A stretch of 64,000 bases of DNA from Natronococcus sp. AD-5 (GTDB taxonomy: Archaea; Halobacteriota; Halobacteria; Halobacteriales; Natrialbaceae): NCBI RefSeq assembly GCF_030734285.1, contig NZ_CP132294.1, positions 3,038,001 through 3,102,000 on the forward strand, written 5' to 3'. A program made the position numbers and the translations under genes. Every line of letters begins with the position of its first letter. Position 1 is the first letter of the stretch. Below are positions 33,681 to 41,982 of this stretch, piece by piece. A model generated the notes under the pieces. It saw nothing but the letters and a program-made list of their open reading frames with translations, was not told the DNA's origin and made no database searches.

Positions 33681-33971
33681 ATGGGCTTCTTCGAGAACCT
33701 CGGCCGGAAAGTCGGGAAATTCACCCACGAGGCGAAGGAGGCGGCCGCCGACGAGGCGAACTACGCTTGTGAGGACTGCGGAGAGCGATTCTACACGGGC
33801 CACGACGAGTGTCCGGAGTGCGGCAGCGGGAACGTCCGCGAGCTCGAGACGTCGGCGAAAACGAAAGGCGACGGGACGGATTCCGGCGAGACGGCCGAAT
33901 CACCGACCGCCGGCGAAACGGCCGAACCGACCGACGCGTCCGACGTCAACGACGGAACGAACCGCGAGTGA
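33681..33971 (+). CDS. Small zinc-ribbon protein with disordered acidic tail
   Basis: This is a 96-residue protein. An amphipathic Lys-rich N-terminal helix (MGFFENLGRKVGKFTHEAKE) precedes a zinc ribbon CEDC ... CPEC (residues 30-47). A Thr/Glu/Ala tail of about 40 residues follows and is probably disordered. The architecture suggests a small nucleic-acid- or protein-binding factor. It is convergent with the M20 peptidase gene, 7 bases away. Confidence 0.75.
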   Translation: MGFFENLGRKVGKFTHEAKEAAADEANYACEDCGERFYTGHDECPECGSGNVRELETSAKTKGDGTDSGETAESPTAGETAEPTDASDVNDGTNRE

Positions 33972-33978
33972 AGACCGA

Positions 33979-35058
33979 TCACTTCGGCCAGCGCTCGGCC
34001 GCCCGCCGGTAGAGTTCCGCACAGCGCTCGAGCACCGCGACCGACACGCTCTCGTCGTCCGTGTGGGCCTCGCCGGGCTCTGCGGCGCCGCAGACCACGC
34101 ACTCCGTCCCGGCCGCCGCGAGCCAGCCGGCGTCGGTCGCGTGCGGCTTCGTCACGAGCGCCGGCGACTCGGGCTGGGCGGCGTCGGCCGCCTCGAGCAC
34201 GGCGCGGGCGAAGACCTCGTCGTCGCACTGCATCGGCGGCAGGTCCTGGTCGATCGTCCACTCGACCCCTTCTACGTCCTCGACGGCCGCGAGGTCGGCG
34301 CGCTCGCCGGGAACCGTTCGCTCGTCGACCGTGATCTCACAGCGGTCGGGAACGACGTTCATCGCCGTCCCGCCCTCGATCTCCGTGGCGACGACGCTCC
34401 CCTCGAGCGTTTCGCCGGCGACCTCGACCGCGGGTGGCTCGAGATCGCGGACGACGTCGACGGCGTCCGTCGCGCGGTAGATGGCGTTCTCGCCGGCCTC
34501 CCGCTCGCTCGCGTGGGCGCGCTCGCCGCGAGCGACGATCGTGCTTCCGCGGCGGCCCTTGTGGGCGACGGCGACGTCGGTGACGCCGAGCGCCGAGTAT
34601 CCGGTCGAGCCTTCGCCGACGACGGCGTAGTCGGGCGCGAACCCCTGATCGATGGCGTGACGCGCGCCGACGCCGCCGACTTCCTCGCCGACGAAACTCG
34701 CGAAGACGAGTTCGCCCGCCGGTTCCGCGTCGCGAAACGCGATCGCCGCCGCGGCGACCGCGCCCTTCATGTCCGCCGTGCCGCGTCCGTAGAGACGGCC
34801 GTCGCGCTCCTCGACGGTGTATGCGTCTCCGTCGGCGGCGACCTGCGGCGCGGCCGGTTCGACGACGTCGTGGTGACCGACGAGCGCGAGCGTTTCGGCT
34901 CCCTCGCCCTTCGTCGCGATCACGTTTCCCGCGCCGTCCCGGGTCACCGTCGCCGCGGTCTCGCGGCGAAGCCACTCCTCGAGCGCGTCGCCCGCGGCCG
35001 TCTCGTCCTCGTGGCTCGGAATCGCCACGAGTTCGCGCGTCAGATCGACGATCGACAT
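33979..35058 (-). CDS. M20 family metallopeptidase (ArgE/DapE-like)
   Basis: This is a 359-residue di-zinc amidohydrolase. It has GHHDVVEP (first zinc His), GRGTADMKGAVA (bridging Asp), FVGEEVGG (catalytic Glu pair) and CGAAEPGEAHTDDESVS near the C-terminus (last His). The dimerisation domain sits at about 165-265. Family members deacylate N-acetylornithine, succinyl-diaminopimelate or LysW-amino acids. No arginine or lysine synthesis genes lie next to it, so the substrate is undetermined. The start is ATG 35058 (MSIVDLTREL). Confidence 0.9.
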   Translation of the reverse strand: MSIVDLTRELVAIPSHEDETAAGDALEEWLRRETAATVTRDGAGNVIATKGEGAETLALVGHHDVVEPAAPQVAADGDAYTVEERDGRLYGRGTADMKGAVAAAAIAFRDAEPAGELVFASFVGEEVGGVGARHAIDQGFAPDYAVVGEGSTGYSALGVTDVAVAHKGRRGSTIVARGERAHASEREAGENAIYRATDAVDVVRDLEPPAVEVAGETLEGSVVATEIEGGTAMNVVPDRCEITVDERTVPGERADLAAVEDVEGVEWTIDQDLPPMQCDDEVFARAVLEAADAAQPESPALVTKPHATDAGWLAAAGTECVVCGAAEPGEAHTDDESVSVAVLERCAELYRRAAERWPK

Positions 35059-35147
35059 GTCGAAACGATCGGGCGCCGGGGAGTTGATTGCACCGCAATC
35101 GGCGAATCGGGCGAACCGGCCGGCGTCGGCCCTTCATATGCTTGAAC

Positions 35148-35157
35148 ATCCTTATTG
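35148..35157 (+). promoter_or_regulatory. TATA-like box of the PIN-ATPase gene
   Basis: atccttattg lies about 28 bases before ATG 35181. Confidence 0.4.
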
Positions 35158-35180
35158 CCGTCCGGGGACGAGTATCGGGT

Positions 35181-37064
35181 ATGAACGTCGTGCCGGATAC
35201 GAGCGTGGTTATCGACGGCCGCGTCTCAGCGACGATCGACGATGGGCAGTTCGAGGGAGCGACGGTCTCGGTGCCGGAAGCCGTCGTCGCGGAACTCGAG
35301 GCGCAGGCAAACGACGGGCTCGATAGCGGCTGGGACGGCCTCTCCGAGCTCCAGCGACTCGCCGAACTCGCCGACGAGGGGACCATCTCCCTCGAGTACG
35401 TCGGCGAACGGCCGAGCGCGATCGAGCGCGGGCACGCCTCGGAGGGCGAGATCGACGCCCTGATTCGCGACCTCGCGGAGGAGCTCGACGCCACCTTCGT
35501 CACGAGCGACATCGTCCAGGCCGAGGTCGCCCAGGCGAAGGGGCTCGAGGTCGAGTACGTCTCGCCCGAGGTCCGCGAGGTCGGGACGCTCAAAGTCGAG
35601 GAGTTCTTCGACGACCAGACGATGAGCGTCCACCTCAAGACGGACGCGGTGCCGATGGCCAAGCGCGGCGAGCTCGGCGACATGCGCTACGAGGAGATCG
35701 CCGACGAGCCCGTAGACGAGGAGACGATGGACGAGTACGCCCGCGAGGTCGTCGACGGGGCCAAGGAGTCGCCGGGCGGCTTCATCGAACTCTCCGAGCC
35801 CGGGATGAAGATCGTCCAGTTCCGCGACTACCGGATCGCCATCGGCCGGCCGCCGTTCTCGGACGGTATCGAGATCACGGCCGTTCGGCCGATCGCTCAG
35901 ACCGACATCGAGGACTACGAGCACGCGGACGAGCTGAAGGAACGACTGCTCGAGCGCCAGCGCGGCGTCCTGATCTCGGGATCGCCGGGGGCCGGGAAGT
36001 CGACGCTCGCCCAGGCGGTCGCCCGCTACCTCAACGACAACGAGTACGCGGTCAAGACGATGGAGAAACCGCGCGACCTGCAGGTCGGCCCGGAGATCAC
36101 CCAGTACACCGAACTGGGCGGCCAGATGGAGAAGACGGCCGACGCCCTGCTGATGGTCCGGCCCGACTACACCATCTACGACGAGGTCCGCAAGACCAAC
36201 GACTTCGAGGTGTTCGCGGACATGCGCCTGGCCGGGGTCGGCATGATCGGCGTCGTCCACGCCACCCGCCCGATCGACGCGCTCCAGCGGCTCATCGGCC
36301 GCGTCGAACTGGGGATGATCCCGCAGGTCGTCGACACGGTCGTCTACGTCGAGGCCGGGGAGATCTCGAAGGTGTACGACGTCAAGACCGAGGTCAAGGT
36401 CCCGGCAGGGCTCACCGAGGAGGACCTCGCCCGCCCGGTCATCCTCGTCACCGACTTCCAGACCGGCGAGCCCGAGTACGAGATCTACACCTTCAACCGC
36501 CAGGTCGTCACCGTTCCCCTCAAAGACGAGGAAGGCGGCCCCGCCAGCGAGTCCGGCGTCGACCGCATCGCCAAACAGGAGATCGAACGCGAGATCCGCT
36601 CGATCGCGCGCGGCTACGTCGACGTCCAGCTCAAGAGCCAGGACAAAGCCGTCGTCTACGTCGAGGACGACGACATCTCGAGCGTGATCGGCAAGGGCGG
36701 CGGACGCATCACCGACGTCGAGAACCGGCTGGGGATCGACATCGACGTCCGGACTCACGACGAGAACCCCAGCTACGGGGCGAGCGCCGGTGGCGGCGGT
36801 GGCGGCACCGGTGGCGGTACCGGCGGGAGCGGCGGTTCCCAGCCCGGCCAGATGGTCCAACCGGAGATCACCTCGAGACACATCGTCATCCCCGTCGACG
36901 GCAACCACGGCGAGACCGTCGAGGTCCAGGCCGGCGGCGACTACCTCTTCACCGCGACGGTGAGCCGCGGGGGCGAGATCCAGGTCTCGCGAGGCAGTGC
37001 GATCGCGGACGACCTCGAGCGCGCGATCGATCGGAAGGATCCGATCACGGTCGTTCCCTCGTAG
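35181..37064 (+). CDS. PIN domain-ATPase-KH domain protein (COG1855)
   Basis: This is a 627-residue protein. The N-terminal PIN domain (NVVPDTSVVIDGR, Asp6; then EGEIDALIRDL and ATFVTSD) has the acidic residues of an RNase site. The P-loop GSPGAGKST (about 267-275) belongs to a secretion-ATPase-like (GspE-type) domain with YTIYDEVRKTNDFEVF as Walker B region. SSVIGKGGGRITDVE (about 499-513) is a KH RNA-binding motif. A Gly-rich linker and a small beta domain end it. The family is archaeal and conserved. An RNA-processing or ribosome-linked role is likely but undetermined. Confidence 0.92.
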   Translation: MNVVPDTSVVIDGRVSATIDDGQFEGATVSVPEAVVAELEAQANDGLDSGWDGLSELQRLAELADEGTISLEYVGERPSAIERGHASEGEIDALIRDLAEELDATFVTSDIVQAEVAQAKGLEVEYVSPEVREVGTLKVEEFFDDQTMSVHLKTDAVPMAKRGELGDMRYEEIADEPVDEETMDEYAREVVDGAKESPGGFIELSEPGMKIVQFRDYRIAIGRPPFSDGIEITAVRPIAQTDIEDYEHADELKERLLERQRGVLISGSPGAGKSTLAQAVARYLNDNEYAVKTMEKPRDLQVGPEITQYTELGGQMEKTADALLMVRPDYTIYDEVRKTNDFEVFADMRLAGVGMIGVVHATRPIDALQRLIGRVELGMIPQVVDTVVYVEAGEISKVYDVKTEVKVPAGLTEEDLARPVILVTDFQTGEPEYEIYTFNRQVVTVPLKDEEGGPASESGVDRIAKQEIEREIRSIARGYVDVQLKSQDKAVVYVEDDDISSVIGKGGGRITDVENRLGIDIDVRTHDENPSYGASAGGGGGGTGGGTGGSGGSQPGQMVQPEITSRHIVIPVDGNHGETVEVQAGGDYLFTATVSRGGEIQVSRGSAIADDLERAIDRKDPITVVPS

Positions 37065-37072
37065 GCAGTCCT

Positions 37073-37190
37073 ACCGCGAGCGAACGACGTGAGCGAGCGG
37101 ATTTTTGGTGGAGATTTTTCGAGGAGTGGTCGCGAACGGAGTGAGCGAGCCCGACGAGAAAAAGGTCCGCGAGCGAGCGGCTCGTTTTGT
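37073..37190. repeat. Dispersed haloarchaeal intergenic repeat-like element
   Basis: gcgagcgaacgacgtgagcgagc is followed by ggatttttggtggagatttttcgaggag and then by a diverged second copy tcgcgaacggagtgagcgagc. Similar phrases recur between genes in many haloarchaeal genomes, as I recall. A shortened relative (reverse orientation) occurs near 7305. Confidence 0.5.
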
Positions 37191-37489
37191 CGTATCTAGA
37201 GCGCCCGGGTTTCCGAACCGCGAGACGGCGGGCGCGGCGACTCCGACGGGTGTAGCGAACCACCAAGAGGCCAAAAGGAAGTCACGCTCAGAATCACGCC
37301 TCGAGAGGCAAGCGCGGTCGGAGACGACTTCGAGCACACGAGAGAAACGCCTCTGCGGTGGCCAGAGCTGCGTCTACTACCGCGATGAATCCGTTCGACC
37401 GGTCGGATGGGTGCTCGAGCTCGGTACTGCTACCCACACCGAGACTACTAGTTGTTTTATCAGAAGGCACTTATCTGAGACGGATGTCT

Positions 37490-37498
37490 CGATATAGG
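37490..37498 (+). promoter_or_regulatory. TATA box of nadE
   Basis: cgatatagg is centred about 30 bases before ATG 37524. Confidence 0.5.
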
Positions 37499-37523
37499 TG
37501 GAAAATATCGTGGAGAAAAAGAT

Positions 37524-38420
37524 ATGATCGGAGAAAACGAGACGTTTGTGTATACCGATCCCGGCCGGGAGAACGATCCGTTCATCACGGACCGGAGTGG
37601 AGTCGAGACGATCCGCGATCGAATCGTCGCAGCGATACGGCGGCTCGTCGCCGACGCGGATGCGGACGGCGTCGTCGTCGCGATGAGCGGCGGTATCGAT
37701 TCGACGGTGACGGCAGCACTGGCGGTCGAAGCGCTGGGCAGCGATCGCGTGCTCGGACTCGGGCTGCCCTGTCACAAGGCCGACCGTCCGCACGTCACCG
37801 AGGCCCGAACGATCGCCGAGGGGCTCGGTATCTCGTTCCGCGAGATTCAGCTACGGCCGTTGCTCACCGCGTTCGAGGAGACGGTCGCGGCCGAGCTCGA
37901 GCCGGAGTCGACCGAGCGCTCGACCGAGCGAAACCGGACGATCGGCAACGTGATCGCGCGACTGCGGATGTGCTGTGCGTACTACGCGGCGAACCGCCAG
38001 TCTCGGCTCGTACTCGGCACCGCGAACCGTTCGGAGTTACTGCTCGGATATTTTACGAAGCACGGGGACGGCGCGGCCGACGCCTATCCGATCGGAGACC
38101 TGTACAAGACCGAAGTCCGCGCGCTCGCGAAGCGGCTCGGCGTTCCACGACGGATCGTCACCAAGGAGCCGACGGCAGGGTTCTGGGCGGACCAGACGGA
38201 CGCCGGTGAACTCGGCGCCCCCTACGACGTGATCGATCCGCTGCTACGGCGACTCGTCGACGAACGCGAGTCGATCGCGGAGGCCACCGCGGCGCTCGAG
38301 ATCGATTCGCGAACCGCCCGCGCGATCGCGTCGATGTACGTCGAGACGGCTCACAAACGGACGACCCCTCGAACCCCCGGAATCGCGGGTCGTGAGAACT
38401 GCACAGGGATGGACCGCTGA
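37524..38420 (+). CDS. nadE: NAD synthetase
   Basis: This is a 298-residue ammonia-dependent-type enzyme that amidates nicotinate adenine dinucleotide. The PP-loop SGGIDS is at residues 55-60. NRSELLLGYFTKHGDGAADAYPIGDLYKTEV is the conserved NaAD and ATP site. KEPTAGFWADQTDAGELG closes the core. No glutaminase (nitrilase) domain is fused, so free ammonia is used. The C-terminal tail (RTTPRTPGIAGRENCTGMDR) is extended compared with bacterial NadE. A TATA box sets the start. Confidence 0.93.
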   Translation: MIGENETFVYTDPGRENDPFITDRSGVETIRDRIVAAIRRLVADADADGVVVAMSGGIDSTVTAALAVEALGSDRVLGLGLPCHKADRPHVTEARTIAEGLGISFREIQLRPLLTAFEETVAAELEPESTERSTERNRTIGNVIARLRMCCAYYAANRQSRLVLGTANRSELLLGYFTKHGDGAADAYPIGDLYKTEVRALAKRLGVPRRIVTKEPTAGFWADQTDAGELGAPYDVIDPLLRRLVDERESIAEATAALEIDSRTARAIASMYVETAHKRTTPRTPGIAGRENCTGMDR

Positions 38421-38435
38421 CCGTCGACCGGTGTT

Positions 38436-38843
38436 TCAGTCGCGATCGCGGTACACGTTCGGATTGCGCCACCAGAACAGCCCCCACGAGAGCACGAAGC
38501 CGACGGCCATCGCGATGATGTCACGCAGCATCGGCCAGAGGCCCGTATCGACTGCCGCAACCAGCGCGATCGCCGAACCCAGCGCCGCGCCGGCGATAAT
38601 GAAAGCTACGTCACCGACGATCTGCTCCCGCGACTGTTCCCAGTAGTGCTGGCGATCCTCGTCGTACCAGACGCCGACGTAGATCAACACCGGCGACATG
38701 AGCGTGATAACCGTAATCGCCTGGTACTCCGTCGGCAGCCCCATCGGATAGAGAACGAGTTGATTGACGAGCTGTGCGACGAGCGACATCGCGAACAACC
38801 CCGCTAGCAACCATCCCCACCGCGGTAATCGCTCTTTGTCCAT
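38436..38843 (-). CDS. Integral membrane protein, four predicted helices
   Basis: The protein has 135 residues with hydrophobic segments WLLAGLFAMSLVAQLVNQLVLY, ITLMSPVLIYVGVW, VAFIIAGAALGSAIALVAAV and IIAMAVGFVLSWGLFWW. A loop with YDEDRQHYWEQSREQ lies between helices 2 and 3. It is conserved among haloarchaea as far as I can judge, with no known function. It is convergent with nadE (15-base gap). Confidence 0.75.
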   Translation of the reverse strand: MDKERLPRWGWLLAGLFAMSLVAQLVNQLVLYPMGLPTEYQAITVITLMSPVLIYVGVWYDEDRQHYWEQSREQIVGDVAFIIAGAALGSAIALVAAVDTGLWPMLRDIIAMAVGFVLSWGLFWWRNPNVYRDRD

Positions 38844-38889
38844 GTAGGAGGGCGGTCACCACTGGAAAATAATGCTACCGCTTCTCCGA

Positions 38890-39183
38890 CTACTCGGCGC
38901 AGCAGGCGTCTTTCTTCGGAGATTCCTCGACGCCGTTTCCGTCGGCCGCGACGGGCTCCTCGAGCCGGTAGAGACTCTGGCGAGCGTCCGCAAAGTAGAT
39001 GTCCTCGTCGACGATACCGATCTCCTCGAGCCGTTCGAGGGCGTAGCGAACGGTCCGAGCCGAGAGCATCGACTCCTCGACGATCTGTTTCTGCGTCAGC
39101 GGGCCGTCGTATTCGAGGACCTTGAAAACGAGTTTCGCGCTCGGTGGCAAGTCTTCGATGTCCTCCCCGTCAGTCGCTTCCAT
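38890..39183 (-). CDS. Winged-helix transcriptional regulator (MarR/TrmB-like HTH)
   Basis: This is a 97-residue protein consisting of little more than a winged helix: PPSAKLVFKVLEYDGPLTQKQIVEESMLSARTVRYALERLEEIGIV, then the wing DARQSLYRL. The tail ends KKDACCAE, a Cys pair that might sense redox or metal. ATG 39183 is fixed by a strong TATA box. Similar small regulators occur in many haloarchaea. Confidence 0.82.
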   Translation of the reverse strand: MEATDGEDIEDLPPSAKLVFKVLEYDGPLTQKQIVEESMLSARTVRYALERLEEIGIVDEDIYFADARQSLYRLEEPVAADGNGVEESPKKDACCAE

Positions 39184-39206
39184 ACTACGATTCGAAAGCA
39201 CCCAGC

Positions 39207-39218
39207 AGTATAAAAGTT
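39207..39218 (-). promoter_or_regulatory. TATA box of the 38890 HTH gene
   Basis: On the minus strand aacttttatact is centred about 29 bases before ATG 39183. Confidence 0.6.
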
Positions 39219-39446
39219 GAGCCTTACTGGGTCGGCACTCGATGAATATTTCACTTATATATGTTTGTAAAATGGCCATAAAGCCGCCAGAAATACGATC
39301 CTGGTGGATTTTGACCGGTCAGTCAGTTTGAGGCGAGCGAGAGAAGAAAGCCAGTTAGCGACCGCCGTATTATACTCGACTTACCGCGAGTAGCCGTCGG
39401 CTATCCCGGTCGTGCTTCCGGGCCGCGAAACGGCTCGCGTAACGGA

Positions 39447-40583
39447 TTAGATCTGCTTCCACGCATCGTCGTCGTCCGGATCCGGAAGGTCGTCGAGGTC
39501 ATCCCGGAGCGTAGAGGCCGCTGGAGAGTCGTCGAATCCGTCGCCGGGGGACGACCCCTCCCCGAGTTCGAGTTCCGGCCAGGCGGTCTTCTCCCACTGG
39601 CCGCGTTCGGCGTAGTAGTAGACGACCTCGCCGTTGACGACCGCGAACAGCCCGCGCTGTTCGTCGTGGACGACGCGCTCGTTCGTATCGATCGCGACGT
39701 CGACGACGTCCTCGAGCGTATCGAGCGCGACGTGGTAGTCGCCGACCCACATCGGGATCGACCCCCGCGAGATCCACTCCGCGTACCGGTGTTCGTGTAT
39801 CGACCGGCGGACCGTCTCGACGTCGATCGGACCGCGCGCCACGACGATCGCGGCACCGGCGAGCGCGAGCGCCGCGACCAGCGAGAACCCGGCGATCACC
39901 GCGACGTTCGGTGATTCCTGGACCTCGATCCGGGCCGTCTGGCTGTGCTCCTTCGAATCGGCCAGCGAGCCCTCGAGCCAGTAGGCCTCCTCGGTTACCT
40001 GGAGGGGAGTCGTCAGCACCTGCTCGTCGCTGTAGGTCCCCGTATCGTACTCGACGACGATCTCGAGAACGGTCGCGATCGTCCCGACGCCGTCGAACTC
40101 CGCCTCGAGTTCCGTCTGCCGGTCGCGGACGGCTTCGACGTCGATCGTCGTCTCGGAGCTGGCGACGCCGTCCTCGACGGCCGGCGACGTTCGCGACTGC
40201 TGTTCGGTTTCCTCCCAGAAGACCGAACCGTCGCGTTCCGCTTCGTAGCGGATGCGCACGTCGTGCGTGACCGTCGTCTCGTCCGTCGGTACGGACGTCT
40301 CGGAGGTGAGCGTCAACCCGGGCGTCGCGGACAGGACGTAGACCGGGTTATCCTCGAGTTCCGTCCCCTCGTCCCAGGGTCCGTCCTCGACGACGATGGC
40401 GCTCGTCGTCGTCTCGGTCGCGACCGATTCCCGGTCGACCTCCTCGGTCGTCGTCGACGTCGGCGGCGTGGCGGCGACCCACCCGGTCGCGACGACCGCG
40501 AGTACCCCGATCACGACGAGCACGACGGTGAGCGTCCGTCCGTGTTCCGCGATCAGCAGATCCAGCCGCGGATGCTCAATCAC
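39447..40583 (-). CDS. DUF5305-type membrane-anchored extracellular protein
   Basis: This is a 378-residue protein. A transmembrane helix near the N-terminus (TLTVVLVVIGVLAVVATGWVAA, about 17-38) is followed by an extracellular beta-rich domain of about 180 residues (YVLSATPGLTLTSETSVPTDE, YEAERDGSVFWEETEQ). A second helix is at about 228-248 (VAVIAGFSLVAALALAGAAIVVA). The cytosolic C-terminal part holds WVGDYHVALDTLEDVVDVAIDTNERVV and an Asp-rich tail. The pattern matches DUF5305, which I know to occur beside archaeal signal peptidases and DUF1102 proteins. It may sense or anchor the secreted fibre components encoded upstream. Confidence 0.85.
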   Translation of the reverse strand: MIEHPRLDLLIAEHGRTLTVVLVVIGVLAVVATGWVAATPPTSTTTEEVDRESVATETTTSAIVVEDGPWDEGTELEDNPVYVLSATPGLTLTSETSVPTDETTVTHDVRIRYEAERDGSVFWEETEQQSRTSPAVEDGVASSETTIDVEAVRDRQTELEAEFDGVGTIATVLEIVVEYDTGTYSDEQVLTTPLQVTEEAYWLEGSLADSKEHSQTARIEVQESPNVAVIAGFSLVAALALAGAAIVVARGPIDVETVRRSIHEHRYAEWISRGSIPMWVGDYHVALDTLEDVVDVAIDTNERVVHDEQRGLFAVVNGEVVYYYAERGQWEKTAWPELELGEGSSPGDGFDDSPAASTLRDDLDDLPDPDDDDAWKQI

Positions 40584-40749
40584 GCGTCTCTCCCCCCGGC
40601 GTCCAATACCGTGCGCTCGAATACCCCCGCCCTCGAGCCGTCTCCGAACGAACAGTTCGGATGGCGGGACAGTTCATACAGACATTCATTATATCGAATG
40701 CTATAACGGTAGTGGTTCCACCCACCCGTTTCGCCGTTGCACGCCCGCT

Positions 40750-41919
40750 TCAGCGCCATCGCTGAAGCTTTCGTCGGATTCGCGTCGAGGAAGAAACGTG
40801 ATCGCCGGCGTGTCGGATCCGAAAGTCTCCCCGTCCGAACAGGAGCAGGATCGTCCCGACGACGGCGCCGACGACGACCGCGTCGACGGCGGCGAGCGCG
40901 ACGAGCGGGTGGACGCCGTGCAGCTGGACGAGCGCCGTCGGCGGAAGTACGGCGAGGTATCGGTACTCACCGACGTGACGCGCGTACTCGCCGGTCGACT
41001 CCGGCGCGGACAGCGACAGCGTCGTCTCCCCGCCGTCGCGAGGGCCGACCGTCTGCCAGCCCGGATCGGCCTCGACGCCGCCGCTCTCGGCCTCGTGGAC
41101 GACGACGATCGGAAGGTAACCCGCGTTGTCGACGGCTCGAGTCAGTTCGGACGCCTCGCCCGGCGCGAGGACCTGCGGATCGTCGGTCGGCGAGTCCGTG
41201 CTCACGACCGCGTACTCGTAGGTTCCCGCGGGGACCACCATCGCCGCCGTCGCGAACCCCACGAGCACGAACAGCACCAGCGCGACCGTCCCCCAGAAGG
41301 CGTAGACGTTCTCCCGAGACGTCGACCGCCTCGTGTCGCGTCTGTGCGGTCCCGCGCAATCGAGGAGAAAACCGGCCCCGAACAGCGCGACGCCCAGCGC
41401 GACCAGCATCGCACCGAGGTTGTCGGCCTCGAGCGCCGTCGTGATGCCGAGGACCGAGGCGAACAGCCCGTACCCCGACTCCATCGCGCCGTGGACGGCC
41501 ACGATTGCGGTTCCGAGGTGCGGAATCGTCACGACGTCGCCGTTCACCTGCCAGGCGGCGGCGACGATCTGGCCCTCCGTCACCGGCGGCTCGCCGCCGT
41601 CCTGGTCGGTGAACGGATTCGCGTCCCCTTTCGTGACGTACCCCGCGTCCGTCTCGCCGACGACCCGGTGGGTCGTGAGCCCGCCGTCGTGAAGCTCTCG
41701 AGCGTCGAACACCACGACGTCTCCCTCGCTCGGCGCGCCGGTTACGGCGCTCGGAATCGCGACGAACCCGTCGCCGGCGTCCATCGTCGGCTCCATGCTC
41801 CCCGTCGCGACGTAGCCGAGCAGGATCGGCTGTCCGAGTACCTGACCGAGAACGAGCAGGAGGACGGCGACCACGACGGCGACGGCTACCCCTCGTTCGA
41901 CGAGCCCCGTCGTAGTCAT
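40750..41919 (-). CDS. Signal peptidase I, archaeal SipW-like type (S26B)
   Basis: This is a 389-residue membrane protease. An N-terminal helix (VAVAVVVAVLLLVLG) precedes the Ser41 box ATGSMEPTM. THRVVG supplies catalytic His84, replacing the bacterial Lys, and KGDANPFTDQD contains the conserved Asp. C-terminal to the protease domain come about four more hydrophobic segments and a beta domain (about 225-325), which is longer than in a housekeeping archaeal SPase. Its place between DUF5305, CARDB and DUF1102-type genes suggests it is dedicated to these exported proteins, as SipW is to TasA. Confidence 0.9.
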   Translation of the reverse strand: MTTTGLVERGVAVAVVVAVLLLVLGQVLGQPILLGYVATGSMEPTMDAGDGFVAIPSAVTGAPSEGDVVVFDARELHDGGLTTHRVVGETDAGYVTKGDANPFTDQDGGEPPVTEGQIVAAAWQVNGDVVTIPHLGTAIVAVHGAMESGYGLFASVLGITTALEADNLGAMLVALGVALFGAGFLLDCAGPHRRDTRRSTSRENVYAFWGTVALVLFVLVGFATAAMVVPAGTYEYAVVSTDSPTDDPQVLAPGEASELTRAVDNAGYLPIVVVHEAESGGVEADPGWQTVGPRDGGETTLSLSAPESTGEYARHVGEYRYLAVLPPTALVQLHGVHPLVALAAVDAVVVGAVVGTILLLFGRGDFRIRHAGDHVSSSTRIRRKLQRWR

Positions 41920-41982
41920 GTGGTATCTCGAGAGAGTATCATGATCAACTACTGGTACGAGTTTCGAAATGAATTCGAACCA

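Larger units (their letters stand above)
37065..37523. other. Intergenic region with haloarchaeal repeat element
   Basis: This region has 459 bases without a supported gene. The first 130 bases carry the repeat listed below. The centre (about 37200-37440) shows no structure I can name. The last 50 bases hold the NAD synthetase promoter and a short inverted repeat gagac-ggat-gtctc. Confidence 0.5.

Noticed and set aside
35226-36908. 560-codon minus-strand frame opposite the PIN-ATPase gene
   Set aside because: It is a shadow of the PIN-ATPase-KH gene in another frame.
35181-37064. PIN domain as a VapC toxin of a toxin-antitoxin pair
   Set aside because: The protein is 627 residues with ATPase and KH domains, and no antitoxin gene precedes it.
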